Source: Sclerodactyla briareus (lineage: Eukaryota > Echinodermata > Holothuroidea > Dendrochirotida > Sclerodactylidae). From it: a DNA stretch of 64,000 nt. Shown here one piece after another: positions 1-11,690 of this stretch (position 1 is the stretch's first letter; each line of letters begins with the position of its first letter). The notes beneath the pieces were generated by a model. It ran no database searches. It was not told the origin of the DNA and worked only from the letters and a program-made list of their open reading frames with translations. The DNA lies in the NCBI GenBank assembly GCA_026419785.1, contig JAODTK010004332.1, forward strand, positions 335,129 to 399,128, written 5' to 3'. Both the position numbers and the translations under genes were made by a program.

Positions 1-652
1 GGTCATAATTGCAAACCTATTCACAGCTGCACAGATCTGTAACACACGCTATGTGCAGCACATAGCAGACCATCAAGCAACTAGTTAACCTGGATCACAA
101 TAGTAAAATCAACTGAACCCTGTATAAAGTCAATAATGTTTCACTTTCTAGAGATCATGATTTATGGATTCCTTCCTTTCTCATTGGCATAGCAGTGAGA
201 AAAGTTTTCATTTTGGGGCTCGGTGAACCCAACGCATATCTGCAACAATGTGCAGACAAAACGAGTGAGTTATTTGACTGCTAAAGTTGGGATAAGCCTG
301 TTAGCGTGTAACAAATAGGGGTAGGCCAATGTGTTGATCCATGTCCTTTATGATGTCAAGTGCCCACCCTCAAGTGGACTGTTACAACAGCTGAAAAGAC
401 CTGAAACAACCCCAAACAGACCGAGGCAGACTACCTTTGGAGAGAAGCCACCTGGTATTATAGATTCTGTGACCAATTTGTCATTTTTGTTTACCTATTT
501 TCTCATCTATCTGAAAAAATGATACTAGAGCAATTTTGTGTAGAATTCAAAGGCTGTATTTTTTAGTGCAGAATTTTTTCACAAGCTTTTTCTCATGCAA
601 CCTTTGTGACAGTATGATGCTACCTTATAACAGAGATAATTATTTTACTTAC
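1..652. other. No gene seen; AT-rich, probably intronic
   Basis: I see no recognisable exon, RNA gene or complete mobile element here. Base composition matches the introns further on. The 63-codon reading frame on the plus strand from about 331 has no splice or family support. Confidence 0.5.
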
Positions 653-821
653 CTGCTGTAAAAAACGCACTGTGAGGAAGGGACACCAACATGTAACATG
701 AATGATAGGTATCAATTAAACCAAATTTTCTTTCATTATAGGCTTTGTTTCTTTTTGGAAGTAAACTTTGTGTGAAGTCCAAACAAGCACCACAATTACA
801 CTCACTCAAATGAATAAATGC
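653..821 (-). CDS. Putative internal exon, unknown protein
   Basis: The minus strand shows a 169-bp open segment bounded by an AG acceptor after a CT-containing stretch (exon begins at 821) and a strong GTAAGT donor (exon ends at 653). The peptide is cysteine-containing, with a CNCGAC motif, then a basic LPKRNKAYNERKFG stretch and a hydrophobic end near SCYMLVSLPHSAFF. I do not recognise the family. It lies 3' of the two MTG1 exons on the same strand but matches no MTG1 segment known to me, so it may be a separate gene. The open frame plus both consensus splice sites is the only support; chance cannot be excluded. Confidence 0.4.
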
Positions 822-1928
822 CTGAGAATTTTCACTTATAGTTCTCAATTTGCTAGTTTAACCTTCCACTTGCATCCACAACATTAAATGCAGCAGCAAT
901 CTATTGCAAAGCTTACCAAATACTCGAAATGAATTGGTATGCAACGAGTGGCCCACCTCTAATACATACTTAGGGAAAATTCAGGTTCATATTACCAGAA
1001 TGATTAAGTGACATACTTCACAAACACTGCTATCTGTTTGGTGTCCAGTCATCACGTACGTTAAACAGTGATTGTTTAACCCTCCATATCAAAGGATTGA
1101 TGACCCTCAGGAGCTGCTGTAACAAATGTCATCACTAAGGAGCACTTCATAGTGATAATGAACTATTGTGAGTCTCAATATCTCAATGTGTTCACAACAT
1201 GGGCTACTAATCAATTGTATTTTGGTGTCCACCAATTGGGCAGAGTCACAGATGTTAAATGGAAAAATGCCAACTACTGAATATCTAATTGGAATCTCCC
1301 CATTGCAGTTTAAATGGAATATCTGGTGTGGAATGTACGCTTTTAGCCTTCACATTCAGAACTAAGTGGACAATTATTACTTAGGAACATCAAGTTTAAC
1401 ATACATGATGAGGACACTGAAAGACACCTTTTGGGGTCCTCATCATGAACCTCAAACCATATGCAGTTCAAGTGTTCAACACTTGAAGTATACTGGGCAA
1501 GATCTTCCTACTTCCTACTAAATTATATCGGATAAAAAGGTGAATATCTCAAAAGTTTCGTCATTATGTTAGTAAAAGAGATTCCATTTCTTCATTTTCC
1601 TGTGTTTTGTGATGGTGTCCGAACAGACATTCAACTATCATTATCAGTGGAAGCCATCAAATCAATTACATTTCACATACACCTTAGTTGTTACCGAGGA
1701 CAGCTCATAGCATTAATTTGTTGATAATTCTAGGTGGACACTATCACGTTAAATGCATTATTTCTTATAAACACAAATTCTATACTTCATCACATTTTTT
1801 TTTATCTTCCAGCTTACGTGGTCTGAATGTATACTAATTCTAGTGAATGAAATATACAACGAAAAAGGTTACTTGAAAGCGTTCAATTTTTGTCAGGTAT
1901 GTCACACTTTGATAACCCAGTCTACTTA
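822..1928. other. No gene seen
   Basis: Low-complexity-free AT-rich sequence. No ORF with family similarity, RNA gene or paired terminal repeats could be found by eye. Confidence 0.5.
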
Positions 1929-2104
1929 TCTCTATTCAGCTGTATCCTGATCTCTATTCTGCTGTATCCTGATCTCTATTCTGCTGTATCCTGATCTCTA
2001 TTCTGCTGTATCCTTATCTCTATTCTGCTGTATCCTTATCTCTATTCTGCTGTATCCTTATCTCTATTCTGCTGTATCCTTATCTCTATTCTGCTGTATC
2101 CTGC
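1929..2104. repeat. 22-bp tandem repeat, eight copies
   Basis: Eight head-to-tail copies of the unit TCTCTATTCTGCTGTATCCT plus a GA or TA dinucleotide. The first copies end in GA and the later ones in TA, with one T-to-A change in the first copy. The near-perfect identity suggests recent expansion or slippage, and length polymorphism is likely. Confidence 0.97.
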
Positions 2105-2448
2105 TGTCTTGAGTGAAGGTTGCTCTAAGTCATCCTTACAACTATTTCAGCTGTTTAGATGAAGAGGAAGAAAAGTCTTTACACTCCTATGGTAACTACT
2201 GGTGGTACCCAATGCCTCTTTTCCAGCATTCCTACTTTGATGCTTGTGTGGAGCACCAGGTTTTTCATTTTCTGTTCTGTTTAATCTAGTATGAACTGCA
2301 AAACAGCTATCGACAGGTAACCATAGCCTGCTTGTGTATTGGCCAAGATACGTACCCCAGCTGTAAATTGGATAACCTATCCACATAGTTGGACGGTTCA
2401 TAATCTCCTTTGACAAATTTTACTTGTTAGGCAGACTCTCAGTTTCAT

Positions 2449-2472
2449 GGGGGGGGGGGGGGGGGGGGGGGG
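2449..2472 (+). repeat. Poly-G tract of 24
   Basis: An uninterrupted run of 24 G. I found no terminal repeat or target duplication beside this one, unlike several other poly-G blocks in the window that sit at transposon ends. Run length is unreliable in long-read data. Confidence 0.9.
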
Positions 2473-2677
2473 CTGGACACTGAGAATCCCACAAGTGCCT
2501 TCTTACACATTGAAGCAGAATTATTTCAAGGCTAAACTGGATAATAATGATTACTGAGATCTAACTATTTTTTTTTTCACAATCGATGGTCTTCAATGTA
2601 AGGGCAACTACAATTTTTTAGTTGATGGGGGTGGTGCTTTACATTTCTTTGGAACTGTGAATTATGTTGTGGGAGAC

Positions 2678-2732
2678 CAGTTTGTGTATTCCAATTGTGG
2701 ACACCCTCTTCCCGTAATTGCTGTAGGATTTT
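2678..2732 (-). CDS. MTG1: MTG1-like GTPase, internal exon (helix after NKMD)
   Basis: On the minus strand a strong polypyrimidine acceptor (CTTTCTACAG) precedes a frame reading KILQQLREEGVHN. In MTG1 orthologues the residues directly after the NKxD guanine-specificity block read K-I-x-Q-x-L-x-x-E-G-x-x-N, so family, order and strand all agree with the exon at 4,434-4,489. After HN the frame breaks: a single-base deletion would restore a Y-T-N continuation like that of the family. The 3' boundary given is a weak GTCTCC donor and is approximate. The P-loop exon expected downstream was not found in 1-2,650. The assignment rests on one short motif plus context. Confidence 0.52.
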
Positions 2733-4433
2733 CTGTAGAAAGAAGAAACAGAAAAGGTTCCTAGATAGACTACATATTTGGCAATCTGGGGCTCAAGTGC
2801 AGATTTCCCTTTTTCCATATTCATGGAGAAAAACTAATGCCTACAGTAGGGATGCCGCCTGAAATGATGATTCTGTTACAAACCTCACGGATAATCAAAA
2901 CGGCTCAAGTTTGTGGAAAAAGAAGGATGCGTTTTCTCTTTTGTAACACCTTGTGTTTGGAGGCAGTTTAATGTTAAGTCAAGCTGCGCCCTCCCGAATA
3001 ACATAAACTGATGCGGGGCAAGTCCAAGTGAAGTTGTACGGGTTATAAACTAGCCTTCTGTACATAATAAACTTGAATTGTTGTAAACAAATTTTTCAGT
3101 GAAACCACATGAAGCCTATGCTTAAGACATTCCTTTTACCAGCAAGTATGCAAAATGCTGAATGCTGACCTACAGAAAATCCAATGTCACATTTTTGTGG
3201 GTACCTCAGGGAGTGAGATGGGGTGGGTGCCTGGCCACTTGTCCGGAGGCCGGGGCGATGGAACGAGCTGTTGGCTTCCGGCATGTGCTCCCATGAGTGA
3301 TTGAGTGTATGGTATGGGTATGTTATCAGAAAGTGATAGCGTGTTAGGAGATGGGTTTTTTATTATGAAAATTCCTTGGATAGCGTGTTCCTCTCACTCA
3401 TATCACAATACTGAGTGCACCATCAGTCACACTCACACACTATAAAGAATTGCTTGTTGTAATACACAAAATCTTGTGATGAGCCTTGCAAAACTTATTG
3501 CGTTTAATATGGCTTCAAGTCAATAATGAAAGTGCCATATAGGCAAGTAACAAATCTATGGAACTAAGATCAGTGTACCCTGGCGATGAGCAATGAAGCA
3601 GTCATGATGTCTCTCTGTTTGATAAGTCTGTTCGACATTCTTAGTGATCAGGTTGAAATTTGGCCCCTCGCTGAGGCTGGGTTAGGACAGATGTGTGTTT
3701 GTCCACACAGTTAGTGAGTTCACATGCCCAAAAAATCTAATCTGATGATCATCTTATTACAAATCATCATACTACATAAAAATGTCTTCAAAATCGTTTT
3801 TATGATTTGGGGCATCCTTGACTAGCCATGATGTACGCACATAATAAAATGGTCGCTGAGTCAATTCGTGAACTTCTTTCAAGTGAGTAAAAAAAATTCA
3901 GCCCGAAGGGCTTACTTCAAATCTTCGAAAGGTGACCTTGTACATGTTGATTGATCTTTGAGAAACTTTGAGTCATAATTACCACCAAACAGACCCTAAT
4001 CAGATGAGGAACCATGCCCCCCCCATTATTATGCCTCTACAACCGGTGGTAGCAGATTTCGCTGTGGTTACATAATATCTAAGTGTGTATTGCCGCTTTC
4101 ACAACGTGATCGACCTCTTTATTTCACTCCCGGACACACCATTCCAGTGCCGCCATCATGGGGACTTCCCAATAGGGTTCAGCCACATTTGACGCAAGCC
4201 TACTAATCACAAGTCTCGGACATCCCCTTTTCACGCATGGGGAGCGAGGAGACAGTTGAGGAGATATGCCTTGTCTAGGGGAAGTAGGAAGAAACTCACG
4301 GTCTTCGATCACAAGTTTGGAGCTCTGCCGAGTGCGACTAGGCTGACCACTCCAGCAAAGCATAAGGAGACCTAGAACCCACGAAATGTTGCAGGAGTGG
4401 TTTTTTGTTCCAAACATGAATCAATTAACTCAC
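2733..4433. other. Presumed MTG1 intron; nothing else firm
   Basis: Sequence between the two MTG1-like exons. It includes a somewhat GC-richer stretch at about 4,130-4,380 whose minus-strand frames are open but match nothing I know. Confidence 0.45.
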
Positions 4434-4489
4434 GGTTGCTCTTGGAGAGTTCTGCTACATCCATCTTGTTCAATACTAACAGGTGGGGC
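4434..4489 (-). CDS. MTG1: MTG1-like GTPase, NKMD (G4) exon
   Basis: MTG1 is a circularly permuted GTPase of the YlqF/YawG group that associates with the mitochondrial large ribosomal subunit. In such proteins the G4 motif comes before the P-loop. The minus strand has a good acceptor (GACATTTTGCCTTCAG) followed by a 56-bp exon reading PHLLVLNKMDVAELSKSN and a GTGAGT donor. The family text around G4 is K-P-H-L-L-V-L-N-K-M-D-L-A-D-L, almost identical. NKMD contacts the guanine base. The exon is one base too long to join in frame with the next exon (2,678-2,732): removing one C of the CC just before the donor restores phase 0, which suggests a base-calling indel. Upstream exons (the PGHM motif region) were not found. 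Confidence 0.75.
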
Positions 4490-5988
4490 CTGAAGGCAAA
4501 ATGTCTCTTTGTGAAAACTGATTCTTCCAGCGAATGGAATTGGGGAATATAGAACAATACTAAAATTATTTCAACTTTCTATCCCGAATTGACTTCCTTG
4601 AAGTTTCTGACTGGAATATTCGCTGTGATCTGATATTTGTGATGCTTACCAATGAACCAGTTCAGCTAGTACTACTGCGTACATACTTAGAAGGACAAAT
4701 AACAGAAATACATGCTTATCCAATATGTTTTTTTCCTATCACCAAACTTTGCTTGCGGACAATCTTTTGAAAGGCGCACAATATTAGGCACTAGCCCCAC
4801 TGTGTTGGGAAGTGAGAACATGCCGAGGAGAATAGAGTCTGTGTGTTCCAGAGGATACAGGTGTTTCACTATGAACAATATCCCCCACATATCCCCCGCC
4901 ATCTGTCAAAATGTTGAACTTCAACTGTTATTATCTGTGTATATTTCCCATTAATTTTCTCGTCCCTTTGTTTGTTTTACTGTTGCAGTCTTATTCATAG
5001 TTTCATTCGCTCACTTGTGTAATTATCGCTAGTTGTTTGTATTTATTTCTCATGAAAACTCTGGAATGCGGCAATGTTGCAATATATACAGACGTACATG
5101 TATATATTCTATAAGAATGGCTGAAAAAAAGGTTACCCATACTATTTCATTGATCTAAATCTACTATAATGTATCAGAACTGATGGTAGTCCACATCCAC
5201 CAAAATCCAGCAACTTTGAAAAATTGCATAGATTACAAAATAGACTACCTGTATTAGTGCATATCTGACACCCAAAACCTATTCAGTTTGTGAACCTTAA
5301 AGTTGTCATAACATCAATCTGCAATCACCAAATGCATAAGCTATCAATCTTTCAGCTAGAGTAGAGTATTTCCAAACTAATATCTGAATTAGTAATTAGT
5401 CATTTAGGCTGGAAATAGGAGATGCTGAGAGCCGCCTTGACTCCACACAGTTGCCCCATTATTACTGAGTAGACTGTAATTTATAGGCATCCTAAATGCA
5501 ATTGCCCCCTCCCCCTCCCTAATTTCCTCACCCATAACTAGAGCCAACAATAGTACTGTAAAGCCAAAACCATACAAAAGCCCCAATATTTCATTACAAG
5601 AAAGTACACCTAGATGACCACAAATTGAATTCGTGAACAACCAGACATAAGTAACAATAATCGTTGACGACATCATTGGCATGTTACGATCATCCAAGTT
5701 AATCTGTTAGGAAGTTTGGGTCAAGATTGTGAAAGACTACCAAGTATCATAATATACAAACCTAATCTGTTGGAGATGGAGTTCACAGAGTTTGTTTTAC
5801 AACGTATAGCTCTTATTCCCCTTCAAAGGTGGTCAGGGATGAATACCTAAAGTTTAATCCCGAAAACTTGCCCCCACCCATTTCAGCCTACTAGTCCATT
5901 TGGACAAAAATTTGAACCCCATCTAAACTGGTAACCCCATCGTTCTCTCTTACTCCAGAATCTCTGGTCGATAGTCACATTTCTAACT
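4490..5988. other. Presumed MTG1 intron or intergenic
   Basis: No further MTG1 exon, RNA gene or transposon end was recognised. Short open frames occur on both strands, for instance near 4,700-4,900, but none has family support. Confidence 0.4.
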
Positions 5989-6023
5989 ACAGACAGACAG
6001 ACAGACAGGGGACAGATAGATAG

Positions 6024-6063
<40 letters not shown>

Positions 6064-6140
6064 ACAGACAGAAGACAGACAGGAACAGACAGACGACAGC
6101 AGGACAGACAGACAGGATAGATAGATAGATAGATAGATAG
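5989..6140. repeat. Compound GACA/GATA microsatellite
   Basis: Alternating blocks of (ACAG)n and (GATA)n over about 150 bp with a few interruptions. Long unbroken reading frames across it are an artefact of the 4-bp period. Confidence 0.97.
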
Positions 6141-7897
6141 GAACCTATGATGTACAATTCACCAGGGGAAACAATGAAGAGTGCCACAACTGCAAGAAGA
6201 GGTTAGCCACTGCCCACTTGTTATTGTACACATTGAAGACCAACACAATCTTCATATACTGTGAATGCTCACCCGGGCATCGTGGACCTCTATAATACAT
6301 CAACCTTTCTCTGTCGCCTGCATTGTCTTCAACCTGGTAGAGGAAACAACAATTGAAGGAAAACGTGGATGAAGTATGAATAGCTAATAAATATTATTAG
6401 CCGAGGAAATCTAAATGTATCAGCCCAAACGCCAACATTCCCCCACAATTTTTCTTCTCTGTTGAGGAGAAATGTCTGGGTACATACATCGCAATTGTCT
6501 AATGATAGACATGTCATTCAATAATACCAGTTTTGAATTGTCTTCAGAAGCTACTGAAAAACATTCAAATTTTTGTTCAGGAAGATTCTTGATTTTTCTA
6601 AAACTTTCTCCCATAAAAAACATCTCGTTGGGGTTTTATTATAGCTTCTGTCCATTCCGCCTATTTTCTACAATCATGTTATATCACTAATCAGTGTGGT
6701 GGTTATTATGAATTAGGAGCCATATGGACTTTAACTGACAGGGGACCCAAATTTCCTGTTATCAGTACTGTGTACTCTATTCCTTGATCCATAACAGCCT
6801 TTTGGAGGTGTATTGATTCAATGACAGTCTTAATATGGGTATATCATAAATGTCGGGGATTTGTTGAATCTGTGGAATATTCTTTTTAGTCCGAGACTTA
6901 TATGAGAGGAGTAGGACCGTTGAGTGGATTATTATATCTTGCGAACCTGCCAACCGCTCATGGATAGATTGTGACTGCCACGATTTTTAGGTTGTTTCAC
7001 AGTCAAAAATCCTCAGACTCAGCTTATGAGTTGAGGAACATATCTGTATTATCAGGCTAATCCCGCACGATTACATGCACCGATGCTTCTGTGCTCTCCG
7101 ATAAGCTGATACCACCGATAGCAAAACAGGCCAATTTATCGATCGCTTATTCGCATAACTACTCAAGAAAAGGCTCCTAGATCGCTGTTAAGTTCGAAAA
7201 TGCAAATAGCATGCACGATCTATGGATGCAACATATCGCCATAGCGATTTGTAAAACGTCTGCACTCTGTCACCCACCACTCACACTACAAAGTGTGAAC
7301 GAACATTGGATTGCCGATCCTCCGATAATGAGTGAAATATTGTAATATTTCTGGCTCGCCCCATTGCTGCTAACACAAAGTTGCCCCTAGAAATGATTTT
7401 CGCACGTTTCCGTACAGTGCTCGAAAAATATTTTGAACCTTTAGTAGCCCTTCGTGCTCCCAAGTGGCTGATTTGGTCCCCGAAAGGGCCCGACGGGGTG
7501 TCCATGATTTACCGGTGTTAAAAATGTTACTTTTATGCAAATACTAACGCTCTTAATGAATTGAGGCAATTTAGAGTGATAAATCAGCTGTTATTTTTAG
7601 GCTAGGTTTCAAAATGTGGGTGCATGACCGCGGAGGGGGGGGCTGCGGGGCCTTTAGCCCCCGCACTTTTCTGCCCTCGGCATTTTGGGTCGCCGTAAAT
7701 TTGGGCCGCCTGGACTGGCGTGAAAAATAATGTTAGCCTACTATTCACGTATTACAAAAATAAATATGACAATGAGCAATTCTGGGGACTGGTCGGTAAT
7801 CACAGCTCTGACAAATTGAAGAAAAGAAAAATCAATACGTAGGATTTGCACTACGATAACTTCGGAAATGCAGCACTGCCCGATCGTACGGTTTTAG
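6141..7897. other. No gene seen; CpG-richer from about 7,050
   Basis: The first kilobase is AT-rich. From about 7,050 to 7,520 CpG becomes more frequent, which could mark a promoter-proximal region for a minus-strand gene, but no start exon was recognised. Near 7,640-7,720 is a G/C-rich stretch of the kind that borders transposons elsewhere in the window. Confidence 0.35.
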
Positions 7898-7957
7898 ACC
7901 TACTTGACTCGGCAGCCACAATGGTTAGAAGCCATGTGGCTGCCGGAGTGAGTAGGT
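7898..7957 (+). other. 60-nt near-perfect hairpin
   Basis: The left arm ACCTACTTGACTCGGCAGCC pairs with the right arm GGCTGCCGGAGTGAGTAGGT with only a few mismatches. The stem continues inward (CACAATGG with CCATGTG) to a 7-nt TTAGAAG loop. A transcript would fold into one stem of about 26 bp. This resembles a pre-miRNA in size, but it could equally be the 5' hairpin of the repeat unit that follows. The sequence alone does not decide between them. Confidence 0.8.
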
Positions 7958-8480
7958 AGGCCTATATATGGGGCGGGAGAATAGTAGGAGCGGATCAGTT
8001 CGCTTTGCATTGCTGCAACAGGTCCCGGGTTAGAATTCCAGCCGATCAGCACGGGCGTTTTCCCCGACCAGAAGTGGCTGTGTATTTTTGTACTTGCAGT
8101 TCGATGGCGTTGTTCCGGTTTAGGTTCCTGGTCATGCGGGAGCAAGTGGGATTTGTAATTCGGTGGGTGTTTCGGCGGGCACTTGAATAGGGCTCGTCTC
8201 GGTCGGCTTGTGAGCAGTCGCGGTCGAAATCTTCCGCGCTCCAGGTTTGAGAAAGTTGTCGGTCTGAGTTCATGATCGTCCGTCGAGGGGACGTAAAATT
8301 GCGTCCCGGGAGCAGGGATTGGTGTCACTCCGACTCGCTATTCATCGGAGCACTAGTCGAGAAGAGGAGGCGAGTGTCGCGGGTGCTCATCCCCGATCCA
8401 AAAATTAGGGTTGGTTAGGGTTCCACGATGAGTCAAATTGGCTTCCTGAACCCGTAGCAATCAAATCAAATCAAATATAT
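7958..8480 (+). repeat. SINE-like unit with tRNA B-box and (CAAAT)n tail
   Basis: At 8,021-8,040 a segment resembles a tRNA T-arm and pol III B box (GGTCCCGGGTTagAATTCC against the consensus GGTTCRANNCC, with two inserted bases). Moderately GC-rich sequence with no protein similarity follows, ending at about 8,456-8,480 in a short AATCAAATCAAAT array like a SINE or LINE tail. No convincing A box or target-site duplication was found, so tRNA derivation is tentative. Confidence 0.35.
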
Positions 8481-8635
8481 GTTTTTACAGGAACGGGTTT
8501 ACAACCGTTTTGTTGTGCAATGCAAGTATGCGCGCATGCCCACGATGCATTCAGAAGGTACCTACCACCTTGAGAAATGTAGTAGTGTAGTAGGTTGAGT
8601 TAGCAGTCCGACAGTAGGAGATAGGAACCCCTGCT

Positions 8636-9662
8636 CATGGGCGCGTCAACAGGTGGGGAGGGGGGGGGACATGTCCCCCACTTTCACAAGTGGGGGGGGA
8701 TACATATTCTTTGTTCCCCCCCCCCCATTTTTCCGGACCTTGATAAAAAAATATAGGCACAATTGCCCGATTTTGTATCACTCTAAACTGATTCAATTTT
8801 TGTCTAACTAAAACAATAACGCTCCTTAAGTCCACTAATTTCCGGTGCGGTTCCCAGGTGAAATTGGACCGCGAACGAGGGCCGAAGTGGAAGGATACCC
8901 ATGTTTCTATACCGAGTTCTCGAATTTTAATCGAATAGCCAAAAGTGCATAATTTTTTAAGTTTCTGCTGCGCAATTCGTTTCCTTCAGGCGTTGTAGGC
9001 TAAATAGGCATGTACTGCTTCGAATAAGTTCGTTCACTGATCGTTAATTTCAGAAGCTTGGGGCAGACTGCCCCCTAATTTTTTTCTGAAATTAAAATTC
9101 TGACGAAAATTCGTGGAAAATTTGGGAAGGAAAAAAAGAAAGCAAAGTGACAAAAATGCCTGAATTTTTTTGCAGACTTTTCGATGGAATGCCCGGTGGG
9201 GACAACATGCAAGTTTTTTTTCGCGCGCGCTGGTATTTTCCAATACTCATTGTCACATTCGGGACACATTTTTCTGCTCCCCAATTGGAGTGGTCCCCTA
9301 CCTCCTATGCTTTTTCCCTTCGTCCACCAGAGACCGTTCGTAGAGCCCCTGGACTGCACGCAACAAAAGCCATAGGTAGGAAGTAATAAAAAACGCCATG
9401 TGTGATAATTGGTAAATCATCTTACTATGCACATGACAACTTTTTGGTCCTGTGCTTTTACTCAGAATCACAACATTTAGTTGGGTTGCTATTGAGCCTG
9501 TCGAGTGCCGTTTCCATCGTCTGAGGGTAATAAAATGTGAAAATTCTTTGTACGCTTCGCCCAACCGAGGGTAAGCGCTCCGCTGAATGGTCACTGCATT
9601 TGAGAATGGTCCCCCTCCCCCCCCCCACTTTTCAGTTTCACAAACGGTCCGAACGACCCCTG
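8636..9662. mobile_element. Non-autonomous hAT-type element, 1,027 bp
   Basis: The element is bounded by identical 8-bp flanks, CCCCTGCT at 8,628-8,635 and 9,663-9,670, the target-duplication length of the hAT superfamily. Its ends are CATGGGCGCGTC and, read from the other side, CAGGGGTCGTTC: a short imperfect terminal inverted repeat. A poly-G block follows the left end and a poly-C block precedes the right end. Inside is a GCGCGCGC module beside a T-run (about 9,215-9,232), as in sibling elements near 33.7, 39.1 and 54.9 kb. No transposase frame was recognised. Confidence 0.78.
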
Positions 9663-9670
9663 CCCCTGCT

Positions 9671-11029
9671 AGTAAATTCCTGACGTTTTCTGTTGTTCGC
9701 CAATAGCGGTAACTGGTAACCTCAATGTTAATCGATGAATTAGACCCCTAATGCTCCAGTCTAATGGCAATTCCGATTCCCTTGTAGCATCCCGTGTATA
9801 TTCCCTCCCATCCCGTGTTGCCGATCACACGGACAACAAAACAATGGTAGCCTCTGCCTAAACGTTATGCCCAAGCGACGTTCATTCCAGTATTTGTTGT
9901 TCTGGTTGTTGTTAGGCTAAGTAACAGTAAACACAACTAACAGGCATTACTCAATCCCGGGGGCAAAAGGCCAAGTTAATCGTTAGCCTTAACTTTAGGC
10001 TACTTACCTAACTTATGCCTAGGGCCTAATTAAGGTGATTATTCTAGTATACTCTTGCGTTTATGAACGGACTTCGAGCCATATGGGATGGAAACCAATG
10101 TGTTAAACTCTTGTGGCCGAATGCGAAACCTTCTCGAATGGGTTGGACGTGTTCCATTCCTCCTCCCTAGCCTGCGGCCAGCTAGGGGTTAGATTACGAA
10201 TGACGCGTCTGAAACTTGGGTCTTGAAACCTGATTTACGATTCGCGAACTGGTACCGCACGAAAAAGTTCACATAGGGCTAAAGTATGGAGTGCCGTATG
10301 TGCAATGAAGCCGTTTTTTTTTTTCCGATCGTCGTAACGCAGCCTACATGATGAACAGTGACAGCTGCTAGCCTCCGTGGAATCGCCTCTTGGGCACAAA
10401 AACCGAAATAATTGCCTTGATTTAAGTTTGGAAAAAATCGATTTCAATCAGAAATTTCTGCAATTTTTATCGAAGTAGAATAACAAGAACAAACACAATC
10501 CTTGATCTTGGTGGCGATACACCCACAAATGAGTGAAATATCTTGTTTTTCTGGCTGCTCACTGAACTGCCATCCTCGAGGACGACACTCATCTCATATT
10601 CCACTATTACTGACCGATGTTTCGTACACGGGCAAAAAAATTAGACAGCAAACTAGGCGACCTTCCAACAGACATAGTAACACCCACCCCCCCCCCCCAC
10701 CCCCCAGTGACAGTAACAGTGCTATTGCATTATTCTTTATAACACACCTGGCCTCTTTGAAATCGGAAGAAAATGAACCATGGTGGCGTTCTCCACCATC
10801 TCAGTTAGTTGACTTGACTACAGTGCGATAACACCAGAAACCCGACTTCTTTCATGTGGCCCCAACAGTATCGCTGATGCTATCTCTGGGCATCCACTGG
10901 TGAACATATACTCAAGATATCGAGAACGAGTGACTGAGAAACTGACAGACTAATCTGAAATGACCAGCACGAAAACTAAGAAATTTTCATCACACGAAAT
11001 TTCACTGGAAGTTGGAAGAATGTATATGT
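9671..11029. other. No gene seen
   Basis: Mixed-composition sequence with a C-run near 10,688-10,707. The plus-strand frame from about 10,502 has no family similarity, although degenerate retrotransposon sequence may begin before 11,030. Confidence 0.4.
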
Positions 11030-11690
11030 AGGAAGTTTGTTGGGAAACCGACGAAGACATTCACAGAAGAATTATAATAGCCAAACACCTTTTTCAACAT
11101 CCGACAGAGTCGGAAAAAGCATCAATCCGTGATTTTCGATGCCCTAATAAAGAGTATTTTTCTGTATAATTGCGAACTGCGTGGTACAACGAAGAATCTT
11201 GATCACAATAATTGAACACTTTCCTTCCAAAGAAGACTACTCCGCATGTTCTCACGTCAGGTGGCCAATAACAATTGGGATAACCAAACTACGAACTTCA
11301 GATGTGACCACACAAATCCCTTAGTTGGTCATCCGTAGTAGCACGAGAAGATTATAGATTTTTCGGTCCACGTTGCGAGACTGCAAGTAGAAGCTCCAAG
11401 CGAATATGCCGCGCTCCTGAGAGAAGCATTGAGACATACTACTGAGCCAGTGGGGAGACCCGTGACTACCCTTGGGCTCGGAAATCAAATCACAATTCAG
11501 TTACAAATCGACTGTTAAACATGGTTTGGGAGCAATAAACCTTTGCTGGAGGTTGATCACTGAGCATGTCGATAGACGAGACTCAAACCTTTACTACTGT
11601 ATGTGGTCATATATCCCCACATCGGAAGATAATGGTTTAGAGAGCGTCGTCTCCGCCGCCACCTCAGGGCCGCAAGATTTTTCCGTGTAA
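11030..11690 (+). pseudogene. Non-LTR retrotransposon, reverse transcriptase C-terminal remnant
   Basis: Frameshifted plus-strand text follows the order of the C-terminal part of a non-LTR retrotransposon polyprotein. It starts with the region before the YNCELW-like block (DEDIHRRIIIAKHLF), then NCELRGTTKNLDH and SFQRRLLRMFSRQV, then AEAPSEYAALLREALRHTTE and PVGRPVTT, and last a SEHVDRRD segment near 11,560. These blocks typically follow the catalytic palm in RTE/L2-like elements of marine invertebrates. Several stops and shifts show that it is dead. The clade is not settled. Confidence 0.72.

Noticed and set aside
4712..4954. Plus-strand PRRIESV peptide resembling the G3 region of MTG1
   Set aside because: Wrong strand and wrong order relative to the two MTG1-like exons; the match is five residues and probably chance.
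5987..6187. Open frame of repeated YLSIYLSI residues
   Set aside because: Translation of the GATA/GACA microsatellite, not a protein.
8000..8045. A functional tRNA gene
   Set aside because: Only a T-arm-like B box is present, with an inserted dinucleotide; no acceptor stem or anticodon arm could be folded.
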